A stretch of DNA of 64,000 bases from Lachnospiraceae bacterium. Lineage in GTDB: Bacteria; Bacillota; Clostridia; Lachnospirales; Lachnospiraceae. Positions 35,516-43,869 of the stretch are shown one piece after another. The first letter of the stretch is position 1. The number at the start of each line of letters is the position of its first letter. The position numbers and the translations under genes are program-made. Under the pieces are notes generated by a model. That model was not told the origin of the DNA. It searched no databases and saw only the letters and a list, made by a program, of their open reading frames with translations. Location: the NCBI GenBank assembly GCA_017439675.1, contig JAFSIQ010000043.1, positions 58,045-122,044 of the forward strand, read 5' to 3'.

Positions 35516-36541
35516 TTATTCACCCGGGTATTTCATCCCCCACTTGGCACGAATGGTATCTAGCAATTGCATCACGCGCAATGTCTCGCTATGGGGCATT
35601 GCTTCGCATTCCACCTGACCATTCTGAATAGCTCGCATGCAGGCTAACACTTCGTATTCATATCCGTTAATCTGTTCAGGAACCTCATATGTCGCTATCA
35701 ATCGGTGTTCTGTATCATACACATGTACACCCTCACAATTGTTAATATTGAGCACTTCCATATATCCTTTTTCACCATAAATGACTCCCAATCGGTCCGT
35801 TGGTGACAACATGGTGCTGTGCAAAATTGCCATCTCTTTTCCTTCAAATGTTAGGGTAACACTATTCACCCAATCCACACCCTCCGGCGACAAAACCACC
35901 GAAGTGTCTAATTGCACAATTCTTCCCCCAAATACCATCATTGCAAAATTAATCGGGTATACCCCAACATCTAGAAGCGCTCCACCAGCCAACTCCGGGT
36001 TACACAAACGTTCCTTCTGTCGCATGGCATATCCAAGATTCGCCACTAGAGATGTTGGAGCACCAATTACTCCGCTCTCCAGCACATCTCGAATCAATTG
36101 CCGGCTAGGCATGTATCTTGTCCAAATCGCCTCTGCCAATAACAAACCCTTTTCCTCGGAAAGAGCAATCAATTCTGCTGCTTGGCTTGCATTGATTGTA
36201 AATGCTTTTTCCACCAGTACATGCTTCCCATGTTCCAAACATAATTTTGCATGTTGAAAATGGTGAGAGTGAGGCGAAGCCACATATACTAGTTCCACCG
36301 CATCATCCTCTAACATTTCTTCATAGGTGCCATACGCTTTCTCAAATCCCCATTCCTCTGCAAACTGCTTTGCCCGTTCTAAGCTTCTAGATGCCACCGC
36401 ATACAATTCCAGTTCCGAGGTGCAAACCCCCATCTCCTGTGCTATCTGCTGAGATGTCAGAACGTCCCCGTCCCTCAAACCTTTCACTGCCTGCGCCATG
36501 CACTGTGCTATTTTCCCTGGTGCCAATATTGCAAATTTCAT
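35516..36541 (-). CDS. Gfo/Idh/MocA-family oxidoreductase, 341 aa
   Basis: N-terminal Rossmann fold with a GKIAQ dinucleotide loop (ILAPGKIAQCMAQ), ASRSLERAKQFAEEWG and VYVASPHSHHFQHAKLCLEHGKHVLVEKAF, where EKAF replaces the usual EKP catalytic Lys motif; C-terminal substrate domain includes GGALLDVGVYPINF. Probably oxidises or reduces a sugar or dihydrodiol-like compound with NAD(P). Its ATG overlaps the MATE stop by 4 nt, so the two are translationally coupled. Confidence 0.93.
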   Translation of the reverse strand: MKFAILAPGKIAQCMAQAVKGLRDGDVLTSQQIAQEMGVCTSELELYAVASRSLERAKQFAEEWGFEKAYGTYEEMLEDDAVELVYVASPHSHHFQHAKLCLEHGKHVLVEKAFTINASQAAELIALSEEKGLLLAEAIWTRYMPSRQLIRDVLESGVIGAPTSLVANLGYAMRQKERLCNPELAGGALLDVGVYPINFAMMVFGGRIVQLDTSVVLSPEGVDWVNSVTLTFEGKEMAILHSTMLSPTDRLGVIYGEKGYMEVLNINNCEGVHVYDTEHRLIATYEVPEQINGYEYEVLACMRAIQNGQVECEAMPHSETLRVMQLLDTIRAKWGMKYPGE

Positions 36542-37905
36542 AAAACAACCTCTTTCTTTCTCACAAAATTAAATGCTTTCCACTTGCCTTGCTTAAATCG
36601 AATATATCCCGTAGCACCCGCTAAAATCCATGTAAATCCATTCGTGAGCCATACACTCCAAAAGCCTAATAGTGGAATATTTGTTAAAATCGCGATAAAT
36701 ACCACTCTACCTAACACTTCACATACACCGTTGATGAGTGCATATCTTGCATCTCCCAAACCATTGAGTGTACCACGGCTAACATAAATAATTCCCAGAG
36801 CAATATGCAAAACGCTGGCAATTCGTAGTCCTGTTGCACCGATTGCGATAATCTCTGCTTCCTCCACAAAAAGTCCAATAATCAGGTTTCCAAATATCAT
36901 GAAGAATACTATCATAATCAAAGTGAAGATGGACATAATCTGCATTGCCTTGCGGTTTCCCTCTATCACTCGTTCTACTTGCCCTGCACCAGCATTTTGT
37001 CCTGCAAAGGTGGAGCATGCCTGCCCCAAAGAATTAAATGGCTGATGTACTAATTGTTCCACCTTACTAGTTGCGGTATACGCTGCCATCACCATAGTTC
37101 CGTAACCATTTACCACGCTCTGGAGAAGAATGCAGGATAAAGAAATTAATGCATTTTGTCCTGCCACCGGGATACCCAAACCAAAGATGTCATTTACCAA
37201 TTCTTTATCGATTGCAAAGTGGTTCAATCGGAAACGGAAAAACGGATTCTTCCATACCGCCACCACAACAGAGCCAAGTGCTGCTACACACTGACTAATT
37301 GCTGTTGCCAATGCCGCCCCTTCAACTCCCATATCCATGCCCATAACAAATGCAAGGTCTAACACTACATTCAATATACTGGCAACCACAAGGAAAATCA
37401 ACGGCGTCTTAGAATCTCCCAGTGCACGGAGAATAGCAGATATTCCATTATAAAATGCTACAACAATCGTTGCCGCACCAGTAATGCGCATATAATCTAA
37501 GGCGTACTGGTAATTATCCGCTGGGGTATTCATCCAACTTAAAATCTGTGGTGCCAACACCACCGCCAGAACACTCATCAAAATTCCAGTTCCACCTACA
37601 ACATAAATACTATTCGTAATCGTCAGCTTTACTTTCTCGTAATTCTCTGCTCCAAAATGCTGGGATACAATAATTCCCACACCTGCAGCCAAACCGGTGC
37701 ATAATGCGAAGAAAATAAACATGATATTTCCCACCGAGCCTACCGCTCCTAGTGCTTTCGAACCAACCACCTGTCCTACTATAATAGAATCAACAATATT
37801 ATAACATTGCTGTATCAAATTTCCAATCAACAAAGGAACCGTAAACCGCAACAAATGTTTTGTTACATCTCCCTTTGTCATATCCACAACACTGCTGTTT
37901 CCCAT
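36538..37905 (-). CDS. MATE-family efflux transporter, 455 aa
   Basis: Start at 37905 (MGNSSVVDMTKGD) is set by AAAGGAG nine bases upstream. Twelve membrane segments in two MatE halves; typical MATE text TVPLLIGNLIQQCYNIVDSIIVGQ, GAVGSVGNIMFIFFAL and, in the second half, NALISLSCILLQSVVNGYG...AAYTATSKVEQLVHQPFNSLGQA. Exchanges a cation for an organic substrate. First gene of the operon with the oxidoreductase and ADH; controlled by a promoter overlapped by a cre-like palindrome. Confidence 0.95.
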   Translation of the reverse strand: MGNSSVVDMTKGDVTKHLLRFTVPLLIGNLIQQCYNIVDSIIVGQVVGSKALGAVGSVGNIMFIFFALCTGLAAGVGIIVSQHFGAENYEKVKLTITNSIYVVGGTGILMSVLAVVLAPQILSWMNTPADNYQYALDYMRITGAATIVVAFYNGISAILRALGDSKTPLIFLVVASILNVVLDLAFVMGMDMGVEGAALATAISQCVAALGSVVVAVWKNPFFRFRLNHFAIDKELVNDIFGLGIPVAGQNALISLSCILLQSVVNGYGTMVMAAYTATSKVEQLVHQPFNSLGQACSTFAGQNAGAGQVERVIEGNRKAMQIMSIFTLIMIVFFMIFGNLIIGLFVEEAEIIAIGATGLRIASVLHIALGIIYVSRGTLNGLGDARYALINGVCEVLGRVVFIAILTNIPLLGFWSVWLTNGFTWILAGATGYIRFKQGKWKAFNFVRKKEVVL

Positions 37906-38047
37906 ACTTTCCATCTCCTTTCGTTTCCTTGATTTTCTATACATATCACTCGCATGCCACAAACGTGTCTTTTCAACATCATCCACTAATTCAATCTTAC
38001 CATTTTTCTATTCACAGAAATATCACTTTTCGGTATGAAACTATAAC

Positions 38048-38077
38048 AATATAACACAATTTGAAATCGGTTTCAAA
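38048..38077 (-). promoter_or_regulatory. Promoter of the MATE operon with cre-like operator
   Basis: Minus strand TTGAAA (38076-38071), exactly 17-nt spacer, TATATT (38053-38048). The palindrome TTTGAAA-TCGG-TTTCAAA (38060-38077) covers the -35 box and matches TGAAAnCGnTTTCA, the pattern bound by LacI/GalR-family proteins including CcpA. Repression by such a protein is inferred. Confidence 0.65.
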
Positions 38078-38176
38078 CAATTCTGCGTGAATGTTCCGCT
38101 TCCACCATGTCTTTCACTTAACTTTCTTACTTCTTGCTACATTTTATTACTTCTTGCTATATTCCCTTAATTTTTG

Positions 38177-38245
38177 TTGGTTTTTATAATATTTTATTGT
38201 ATAATGATGATATAATTGTACTTGCTTGCAAGGGTTATAACAATT
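38177..38245 (+). promoter_or_regulatory. Promoter and leader hairpin of the Spo0A-like regulator
   Basis: TTGGTT (38177-38182), 17-nt spacer, TATAAT (38200-38205). Just downstream, ATGATGATATAATT then CTTGCTTGCAAGGG flanked by AATTGTAC (38214-38221) and GTTATAACAATT (38234-38245). The same element, with different but still pairing arms, begins the arsR leader at 21737. Confidence 0.55.
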
Positions 38246-38273
38246 TTATTACATTAATTCGCAAAGGAGATTT

Positions 38274-39062
38274 ATGATGGAACGTGCTTTAAATGTTATT
38301 TTAGTAGAAGATGATGCCCAGACATGTACACGATTTTTGGAGCATGCAGAGACAATTGACAACCTACAATTACTTGGCGTGTCAAACAATTCTTATCGCG
38401 CCTTACAATTGGTAGAACAATATCACCCAGATGCTATTATTTTAGATTTGGAATTACATGACGGTACTGGAAGTGGATTGCAATTTTTGCAGGATTTGAA
38501 AACATTGGACATTCCTTTTATGCCGTATATTTTGGTTACTACCGACAATTCCGGTCACAATACATATGAATGTGCCAGACAATTCGGTGCAGATTTCATC
38601 ATGTCCAAACACGCACCTAATTACAGCGAACTCGAGATTCTTACCCTTCTTAGCATGATGAAAAATGTTATTCACACCAATCAGACATCCGGTACTTCAT
38701 CCCTCACTACGATTGAAACAAAGGACCAATTCGAAAGTCGCATCAAAAAGAGAATTTATATTGAATTGGAAAAGGTAGGGATTCACCCTAGATTCACTGG
38801 TCACAAATATCTGATTGATGCCATCTTTCTTATCATAAGCGATCAACCTAACAATGTGTCCGTAACCATTGCCAAAAAATACGGCAAGACTCACACTAGC
38901 GTAGAACGAGCTATGCAAAATGCCATTGATCGAGCATGGAAGGCGACTGATATTCAGGAACTATTAAAGCATTACACTGCTATCATTCGTTCCGAAAAGG
39001 GAGTTCCAACCATAATTGAATTCATCTCCTATTACGGAAACAAAATCAAATCAGGATACTAA
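38274..39062 (+). CDS. Spo0A-like response regulator, 262 aa
   Basis: Receiver domain at residues ~6-125 with the acidic pocket VEDD, phosphoacceptor Asp58 in IILDLELHDG, VTTDN and MSKHA (Lys). The C-terminal half resembles the Spo0A DNA-binding domain: IYIELEKVGIHPRFTGHKYLIDAI, then VTIAKKYGKTHTSVERAMQNAIDRAW. It diverges from canonical Spo0A ([25 protein letters not shown]), so it is probably a Spo0A paralogue rather than the sporulation master regulator. AAAGGAG lies upstream of two consecutive ATGs; the second (38277) has better spacing. Confidence 0.85.
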   Translation: MMERALNVILVEDDAQTCTRFLEHAETIDNLQLLGVSNNSYRALQLVEQYHPDAIILDLELHDGTGSGLQFLQDLKTLDIPFMPYILVTTDNSGHNTYECARQFGADFIMSKHAPNYSELEILTLLSMMKNVIHTNQTSGTSSLTTIETKDQFESRIKKRIYIELEKVGIHPRFTGHKYLIDAIFLIISDQPNNVSVTIAKKYGKTHTSVERAMQNAIDRAWKATDIQELLKHYTAIIRSEKGVPTIIEFISYYGNKIKSGY

Positions 39063-39070
39063 AATATATT

Positions 39071-39097
39071 AAGGGCAGTACACTACGTACCGCCCTT
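39071..39097. terminator. Terminator after the Spo0A-like gene
   Basis: 11-bp stem AAGGGCAGTAC (39071-39081) / GTACCGCCCTT (39087-39097), one mismatch, then ATCTTATAATT. It lies between converging genes. Confidence 0.8.
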
Positions 39098-39150
39098 ATC
39101 TTATAATTCCTCATCATACTCTTTATCGCAAATTCTTTCTATTTATTGTT

Positions 39151-40158
39151 TTACATCTGCTCCTCATAGGTTTGCAGAAAAATCTCTCTCTGTATCACAT
39201 AAATATCTGTACAATCATCTAGTCTTACCGCTAGATAATCTCCTGGTCTTCCAAGAAAATATTCCTGATTGGCATTAGCCGGAAACACCTTCGTTCGTCG
39301 TTTCAGCTCCACTCCATAAATTCCTATTCCTCGCTTCGGATAACAGAGACAGGCCACGTCATCTAAACTGATATACTCCCCATCTGATACCTTTTCGATA
39401 GCCGGAAGAAAATCCAACATCTGCTCAAACACGTCCAATTCCTCATCTGTAGCTTCATAGGTTCTCTCGAACTTTGCCCGGCTAATGTCATACACCTCGC
39501 CGCGACATCCAACCATAATATATGTATCCTCACTAGCGGTTAACAACATCCCAGATTCATTCTCCAAAGACTTGATTCGAACCTGTTCTCCCACCGGCAC
39601 CACGTCCGTAGATTTAACATATGCCCATGCAATCCGCTGCTTTACATATCGTTTCATCTGCTTAATTTCTGCCTCATTCTCTACACCATAACAGTTTGCC
39701 TCAATCCAATCACAATCCTCGTAATAGGACATTGCCATCCGAAGGAAATATTCCATCGTATCCGCCAAATCCATATCTGAAATCTGCACGGACAAAATAG
39801 CAGAGGATATCTGACCACTAGCACAGCCTGCATTACCGCGCACCAAACCAAATTCTGCAATCATATAATCCAAAAATTCTAACGCTCTCACTCTTCTCGT
39901 ATCACTTAAAAACAACAATCGTTCTTCATCTTGCGCCTTCCATGTAAGCAACAAAAAATGACAGGAAAACAGCGAAAGCAACTCCTGCGTATTGGATGTC
40001 CCACTATCTCCCAAGTAGTGCTCTGTCCATCGGTCACCATCGAACTGGCTCACCTGTGCCACCACAAAATCCTGCCCCTCGTACTTATAACACTGTTCTA
40101 TATGAAATTGAGGAAATTCCACATCCAACACTTTGAATCCATACTTTCCTACGTCCAT
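39151..40158 (-). CDS. Unknown protein, last gene of the TIR-cyclase operon, 335 aa
   Basis: ATG 40158 with GAGGAG. No family recognised. The N-terminal half is alpha/beta with a helix-rich middle (EFLDYMIAEFGLVRG). The C-terminal half seems to contain two related segments: DTYIMVGCRGEVYDISRAKFERTYE and CTDIYVIQREIFLQTYEEQ, each reading D-x-Y-x-V/M...I-x-R-x-x-F-x-x-T-Y-E, preceded by a PGDYLAV strand in the second. That suggests a duplicated small beta domain, perhaps ligand-binding. It is separated by 20 nt from the cyclase gene and probably works with it. Confidence 0.7.
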   Translation of the reverse strand: MDVGKYGFKVLDVEFPQFHIEQCYKYEGQDFVVAQVSQFDGDRWTEHYLGDSGTSNTQELLSLFSCHFLLLTWKAQDEERLLFLSDTRRVRALEFLDYMIAEFGLVRGNAGCASGQISSAILSVQISDMDLADTMEYFLRMAMSYYEDCDWIEANCYGVENEAEIKQMKRYVKQRIAWAYVKSTDVVPVGEQVRIKSLENESGMLLTASEDTYIMVGCRGEVYDISRAKFERTYEATDEELDVFEQMLDFLPAIEKVSDGEYISLDDVACLCYPKRGIGIYGVELKRRTKVFPANANQEYFLGRPGDYLAVRLDDCTDIYVIQREIFLQTYEEQM

Positions 40159-40178
40159 AATTCATCTCCTCATATTTT

Positions 40179-41735
40179 TTAAATCATGGCATCCACTTCC
40201 TCATTCACTCTCACTGTGCCTTCAATCTCCATTCCGGAGAATTTCTGAAAGCTACGACTGACATGAGTAAAATGTAATGTCACATGATTGAAATGTCGCT
40301 CTACCACTTTCGCATACACGCCTGTAAAGACTGCTTTGCCATCTGCACCTGCTGCAAAAATTTCTACGTCTGAATACACCTTGAGTTCTGCTTGGAAATC
40401 ATACAATTCCACCACCGCTCGCTTATAAGAATATTCTAGTAACTTGGCGGGTACCGTGTCTTCTTTTACCATCTTATCCTCAATCGGATAGAGGTTAAAT
40501 ACCACCAAATCCTCCGTCGGTTTCATCACATCAAATTCCACATTCGCTATACGCAACTGATATTCCCCACCGATACCAATCACCTCAGAAAGCTCCACTG
40601 GTTTCGCCACACCCTTTGCCACAATTTCCATATGATTGTGAACCTCCACTGGACAAGTGACACATTCTAATGCCTCCTGCGACACCAAAACCTGCCCACC
40701 TACACTGTAGCCTTCAATTCGTGAACACTCGTTGACAATCCTTCCAATTACGTTGTAGCGCATCATTTTCTCTGAACCAACATTGCCGATAAATGTTTCC
40801 CCTCGGTGAATTCCAACTCCCATCTCTAGACCTGGATATCCATTACGCTCGCAAAACCGGTTCACCTCACCCATAAGATTTTGCATAGTGATTGCTGCCG
40901 CGATAGCACATTCAGTCTGTTCCTTTGCCGCAATTGGTGCTCCAAACACTGCCAATACCGCATCCCCTAAAAACTCAATAATCGTACCGCCATAGCGGTT
41001 AATGGCTTCTGCCATTTTTTCAAAGTAGAAATTCAACAATGCGGTAACTGCTTCTGGTTCTAAGGACTCAGACAAGGAGGTAAATCCTCTCAAATCCGAC
41101 ATCATTACTGTAAGCTCTCTCTTCTCTCCACCAATGGCTGCCCCCTGCGGATTATCCAAAATCATATCCAGTACCTTACCGGAAAAATATCGTCCAAATA
41201 TCTGGTAAAGCAATTCATTACGCGCTTCTAACTGCTGATTTAACCGCACAATTTCTCTTGCCGATTGCAAATCTCCTGCCTGTTTTTGTAGCATTTTCTC
41301 ATAGTTCTTAGTCACCTCATGCTGCCATGAAGTGCGTTCCATACGAAGGATATCAACCCGGGTAAATGGCTTCGTCAACACGACCATCGCTCCCCTTTTG
41401 TAGCACTCCTCATCTAGCGTTTCACTTCGCGTCTCCATCATAAAGAAAAAAGGAACTCCAGCCAACGCCTGTTGATTCTTCAAAAACAGCAGTAGCCTAA
41501 ATTCCTCCTCTGATGCCATATCATAATCCAACACAATCAAAGATGGTGTACTGATTCGAGAGCGGATATGGGCATCTTCCAACACACTGACCTTCTCCAC
41601 AGCCTTTTCCACAGCCTGAAAAGAAAGCATGCAAAATGCACGCATGCTTCCAGTGGAATTAATCTGACGCTGCGCTTCAATCATCTCTTTTCTGTTGCTT
41701 CCTATCACCCAGATTATCTTCTCCAATATGTACAC
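40179..41735 (-). CDS. Receiver domain-class III nucleotide cyclase fusion, 518 aa
   Basis: Start appears to be GTG 41735. Residues 1-130: CheY-like receiver (phosphoacceptor Asp70 in LIVLDYD, Lys122 in TKPF). Residues ~140-195: coiled coil. Residues ~205-390: class III cyclase with metal Asp214 (MMSDLRGFTSLSE), Asp258 (FLGDAVLAVFGAP), and transition-state Asn335/Arg339 (GRIVNECSRIE). The base-recognition positions are Glu254 and Asn328, unlike the Lys/Asp(Thr) pair of most adenylyl cyclases. Residues ~430-512 resemble a PilZ-like beta barrel. Product (cAMP, cGMP or other) is open. Middle of a four-gene operon. Confidence 0.9.
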   Translation of the reverse strand: MYILEKIIWVIGSNRKEMIEAQRQINSTGSMRAFCMLSFQAVEKAVEKVSVLEDAHIRSRISTPSLIVLDYDMASEEEFRLLLFLKNQQALAGVPFFFMMETRSETLDEECYKRGAMVVLTKPFTRVDILRMERTSWQHEVTKNYEKMLQKQAGDLQSAREIVRLNQQLEARNELLYQIFGRYFSGKVLDMILDNPQGAAIGGEKRELTVMMSDLRGFTSLSESLEPEAVTALLNFYFEKMAEAINRYGGTIIEFLGDAVLAVFGAPIAAKEQTECAIAAAITMQNLMGEVNRFCERNGYPGLEMGVGIHRGETFIGNVGSEKMMRYNVIGRIVNECSRIEGYSVGGQVLVSQEALECVTCPVEVHNHMEIVAKGVAKPVELSEVIGIGGEYQLRIANVEFDVMKPTEDLVVFNLYPIEDKMVKEDTVPAKLLEYSYKRAVVELYDFQAELKVYSDVEIFAAGADGKAVFTGVYAKVVERHFNHVTLHFTHVSRSFQKFSGMEIEGTVRVNEEVDAMI

Positions 41736-41749
41736 TCACTTTCATTCTA

Positions 41750-42730
41750 TTAATATAAGGAATGCCATGAACCCTTTCTCATATCTGACTTCTTGTCAGG
41801 CCCTCCCGTCTTCTTACAGTTATCGCAAAGCGTTCCTGTTCGAATCGGTGCACCACACTTAGCACAAGGAACACGCACATTGGAATGAATAGGAATCTCC
41901 AAATACTCATCCCTGAAAAAATACTCTATGACTCGTTTGGGCACACCCGTATTGCGCTCAATCACTGCTGCTGGTGCATGCCCCACCTTATCGAGATAAT
42001 TGCGAATGGTCTGGAAATCATCATAACTATCCTTTCCACACTCCACACAACGATAAGTTCCCATTGTAATATTCTCTAACAGCTTACTTCCACAATAATC
42101 GCATTCCAATGGAATACGGTTCATTCGCAATGCATTGGAATCCGCTTTCTTACGAACCATACTTCTTCTCGGAAACTGTGCATCTCCACTTGCATCCTCA
42201 CTTTTCTCATCCAACGTTCCACGCAGTTGTGTATCCGTCGATACCACCACTTTACCACCATCTGCGGAAGGATTCTTCGCATGTGCATTATGAACTCCCG
42301 GCACAGCCTCATCCTCAATCAGAGCAAGTCCCAACAAATCTAACAACTGTTGCTTTAATTCTCCCATAGCTTCTTCCCCATTCTGTTCATAGGAAATCAT
42401 CTGGACGTTGTTAAGATAAAATCGAAATGTATCATTCAACGGAATATCATCAATTTGAAAGGGAATAATCGTCTTTCGATGTGAAATAGCACTATCCGTT
42501 TCCTTCTCTACCCAAATGGATTTCTGAGAAGTGCTAGATAGCACAAGTAAGAAGACTTCACATTCCTTGATTGCCCTTGGAATCTCCCTGGCATAGCTAG
42601 AACCTGCCGGTATCATTTCCGGTGCTTTCCAATAGGAAATCCCTGCATCCTTCATCATGTTCACGATTAAATTTACAAGCTTATGGTCCTGTGAGCTGTA
42701 GCTCACAAAAACGGACTTTGTTCCTGCCAT
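41750..42730 (-). CDS. TIR domain-zinc ribbon protein, 326 aa
   Basis: Residues 1-135 form a TIR domain: KSVFVSYSSQDHKLVNLIVNMM at the start, SSTSQKSIWVEKETDSAI carrying the catalytic-type Glu77 of NAD-cleaving TIR proteins (WVxxE). A ~70-residue linker follows. Then a zinc ribbon with Cys210/213/228/231, a small helix-turn-helix-like segment (YLDKVGHAPAAVIERNTGVPKRVIEYFF, ~245-272) and a second ribbon with Cys289/292/302/305. TIR proteins of bacteria make or cleave NAD-derived signals; the zinc-ribbon tail is unusual and may bind nucleic acid or protein. GGAGG before ATG 42730; 14 nt from the cyclase gene. Confidence 0.9.
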   Translation of the reverse strand: MAGTKSVFVSYSSQDHKLVNLIVNMMKDAGISYWKAPEMIPAGSSYAREIPRAIKECEVFLLVLSSTSQKSIWVEKETDSAISHRKTIIPFQIDDIPLNDTFRFYLNNVQMISYEQNGEEAMGELKQQLLDLLGLALIEDEAVPGVHNAHAKNPSADGGKVVVSTDTQLRGTLDEKSEDASGDAQFPRRSMVRKKADSNALRMNRIPLECDYCGSKLLENITMGTYRCVECGKDSYDDFQTIRNYLDKVGHAPAAVIERNTGVPKRVIEYFFRDEYLEIPIHSNVRVPCAKCGAPIRTGTLCDNCKKTGGPDKKSDMRKGSWHSLY

Positions 42731-42753
42731 ATAGTTTCCTCCAAAATCTGTTG

Positions 42754-43758
42754 CTAATCTTCTGCCACGACTCGGTTCCGCCCTGTCGTCTTCGCTTTAT
42801 ACAATCTACCATCTGCAATTTCAATGTTAGCTTCCACATTGCAATCCACATCTATCTCTTTCACACCAAAAGACATTGTCACCGGAATATCATTGTCCTC
42901 AAAATGACAAACCGCCTGCTCTACAGATTGTCGAATCTCCTCTGCCAACTGCTTTGCTTGTTCTACATTACGTTTTGGTAACAGCAACACAAATTCTTCT
43001 CCTCCCCAACGGAAGGCTTCCCCGCCGCCAACGCGCTCCTGCAACATTCTGCCAATCATCTGTAGCACTGCATCGCCTGCATTGTGCCCATATGTATCAT
43101 TCACCTTCTTAAAGAAATCAATATCACAAATCACAATAGACGCAACATCTTCCTGCAAAACTGGAGCAAGCTCCACATTGTAATATTCGTAGAAAGACCT
43201 TCTATTCTTAAGCTTAGTAAGCGCATCCACATGTGCCGCTTGATAGAGTAAATGCGACTCTAATGTCTTTCCGGAATAAGCCGCCGCCAAAGTCAGACGT
43301 TTTACATCCTTCTCTTCAAAATTACTCTCTCCATTCTCGTCTAACTTATTGATTGCCTGATAGGCTCCAATCACCTCGCCAGCTGTATTGGTCACCGGCA
43401 TACACAAGATGGACTTGGTCAAAAAACCGGTTTCCTTGTCCACTTTAGAATTAAATCTTGCGTCCTTGTAAGGATCATTGATTACAATAATCTCATTACC
43501 TTCAATAGTAGCACCTACAATCCCTGACCCTTCTGGTACAGTAAGCTGTTCTGTATCTGAAGCTACTAGAGTCCAGTACTGATGCTTCTCTTTATCCCAA
43601 TACCAAAAAGATACTCTCTCTGCATTTACCAGGATACGTCCCATATCGGTCAACAGTAATAAGGTCTTCTTAAAATCCTTCTCGTTTACCAAACTGTTCA
43701 TGTAATAAAAAATCTGTTCCAATAACGCTTCTGCGTCTAACTGCTTCTTTCCACCCAT
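42754..43758 (-). CDS. GAF-GGDEF diguanylate cyclase, 334 aa
   Basis: GAF domain at about residues 25-165 (LCMPVTNTAGEVIGAYQAINK) and GGDEF domain at 175-330 with the intact active site WGGEEF (252-256) and DIDFFKKVNDTYGHNAGD; no RxxD inhibitory site is seen at the usual place. Predicted to make c-di-GMP under control of a small molecule bound by GAF. First gene of the operon with TIR, cyclase and unknown genes (23-nt gap to the TIR gene). Confidence 0.93.
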   Translation of the reverse strand: MGGKKQLDAEALLEQIFYYMNSLVNEKDFKKTLLLLTDMGRILVNAERVSFWYWDKEKHQYWTLVASDTEQLTVPEGSGIVGATIEGNEIIVINDPYKDARFNSKVDKETGFLTKSILCMPVTNTAGEVIGAYQAINKLDENGESNFEEKDVKRLTLAAAYSGKTLESHLLYQAAHVDALTKLKNRRSFYEYYNVELAPVLQEDVASIVICDIDFFKKVNDTYGHNAGDAVLQMIGRMLQERVGGGEAFRWGGEEFVLLLPKRNVEQAKQLAEEIRQSVEQAVCHFEDNDIPVTMSFGVKEIDVDCNVEANIEIADGRLYKAKTTGRNRVVAED

Positions 43759-43869
43759 ATATAATCCCTTTCTTTCACAAACCTACTCTCAATTCCTACC
43801 TACCATTCTTAACTTCAATTTCGCAAATTTCCTCTTCACCCATAAAGCTCCCCGCATTAAGTCCTATTT

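Larger units (their letters stand above)
37906..38273. other. Divergent intergenic region between the MATE operon and the Spo0A-like regulator
   Basis: Besides the listed operator, promoters and leader hairpin, nothing else is seen; it is AT-rich without a convincing gene. Confidence 0.5.

Noticed and set aside
38274-39062. Calling it spo0A
   Set aside because: The DNA-binding half differs too much from the canonical recognition helix.
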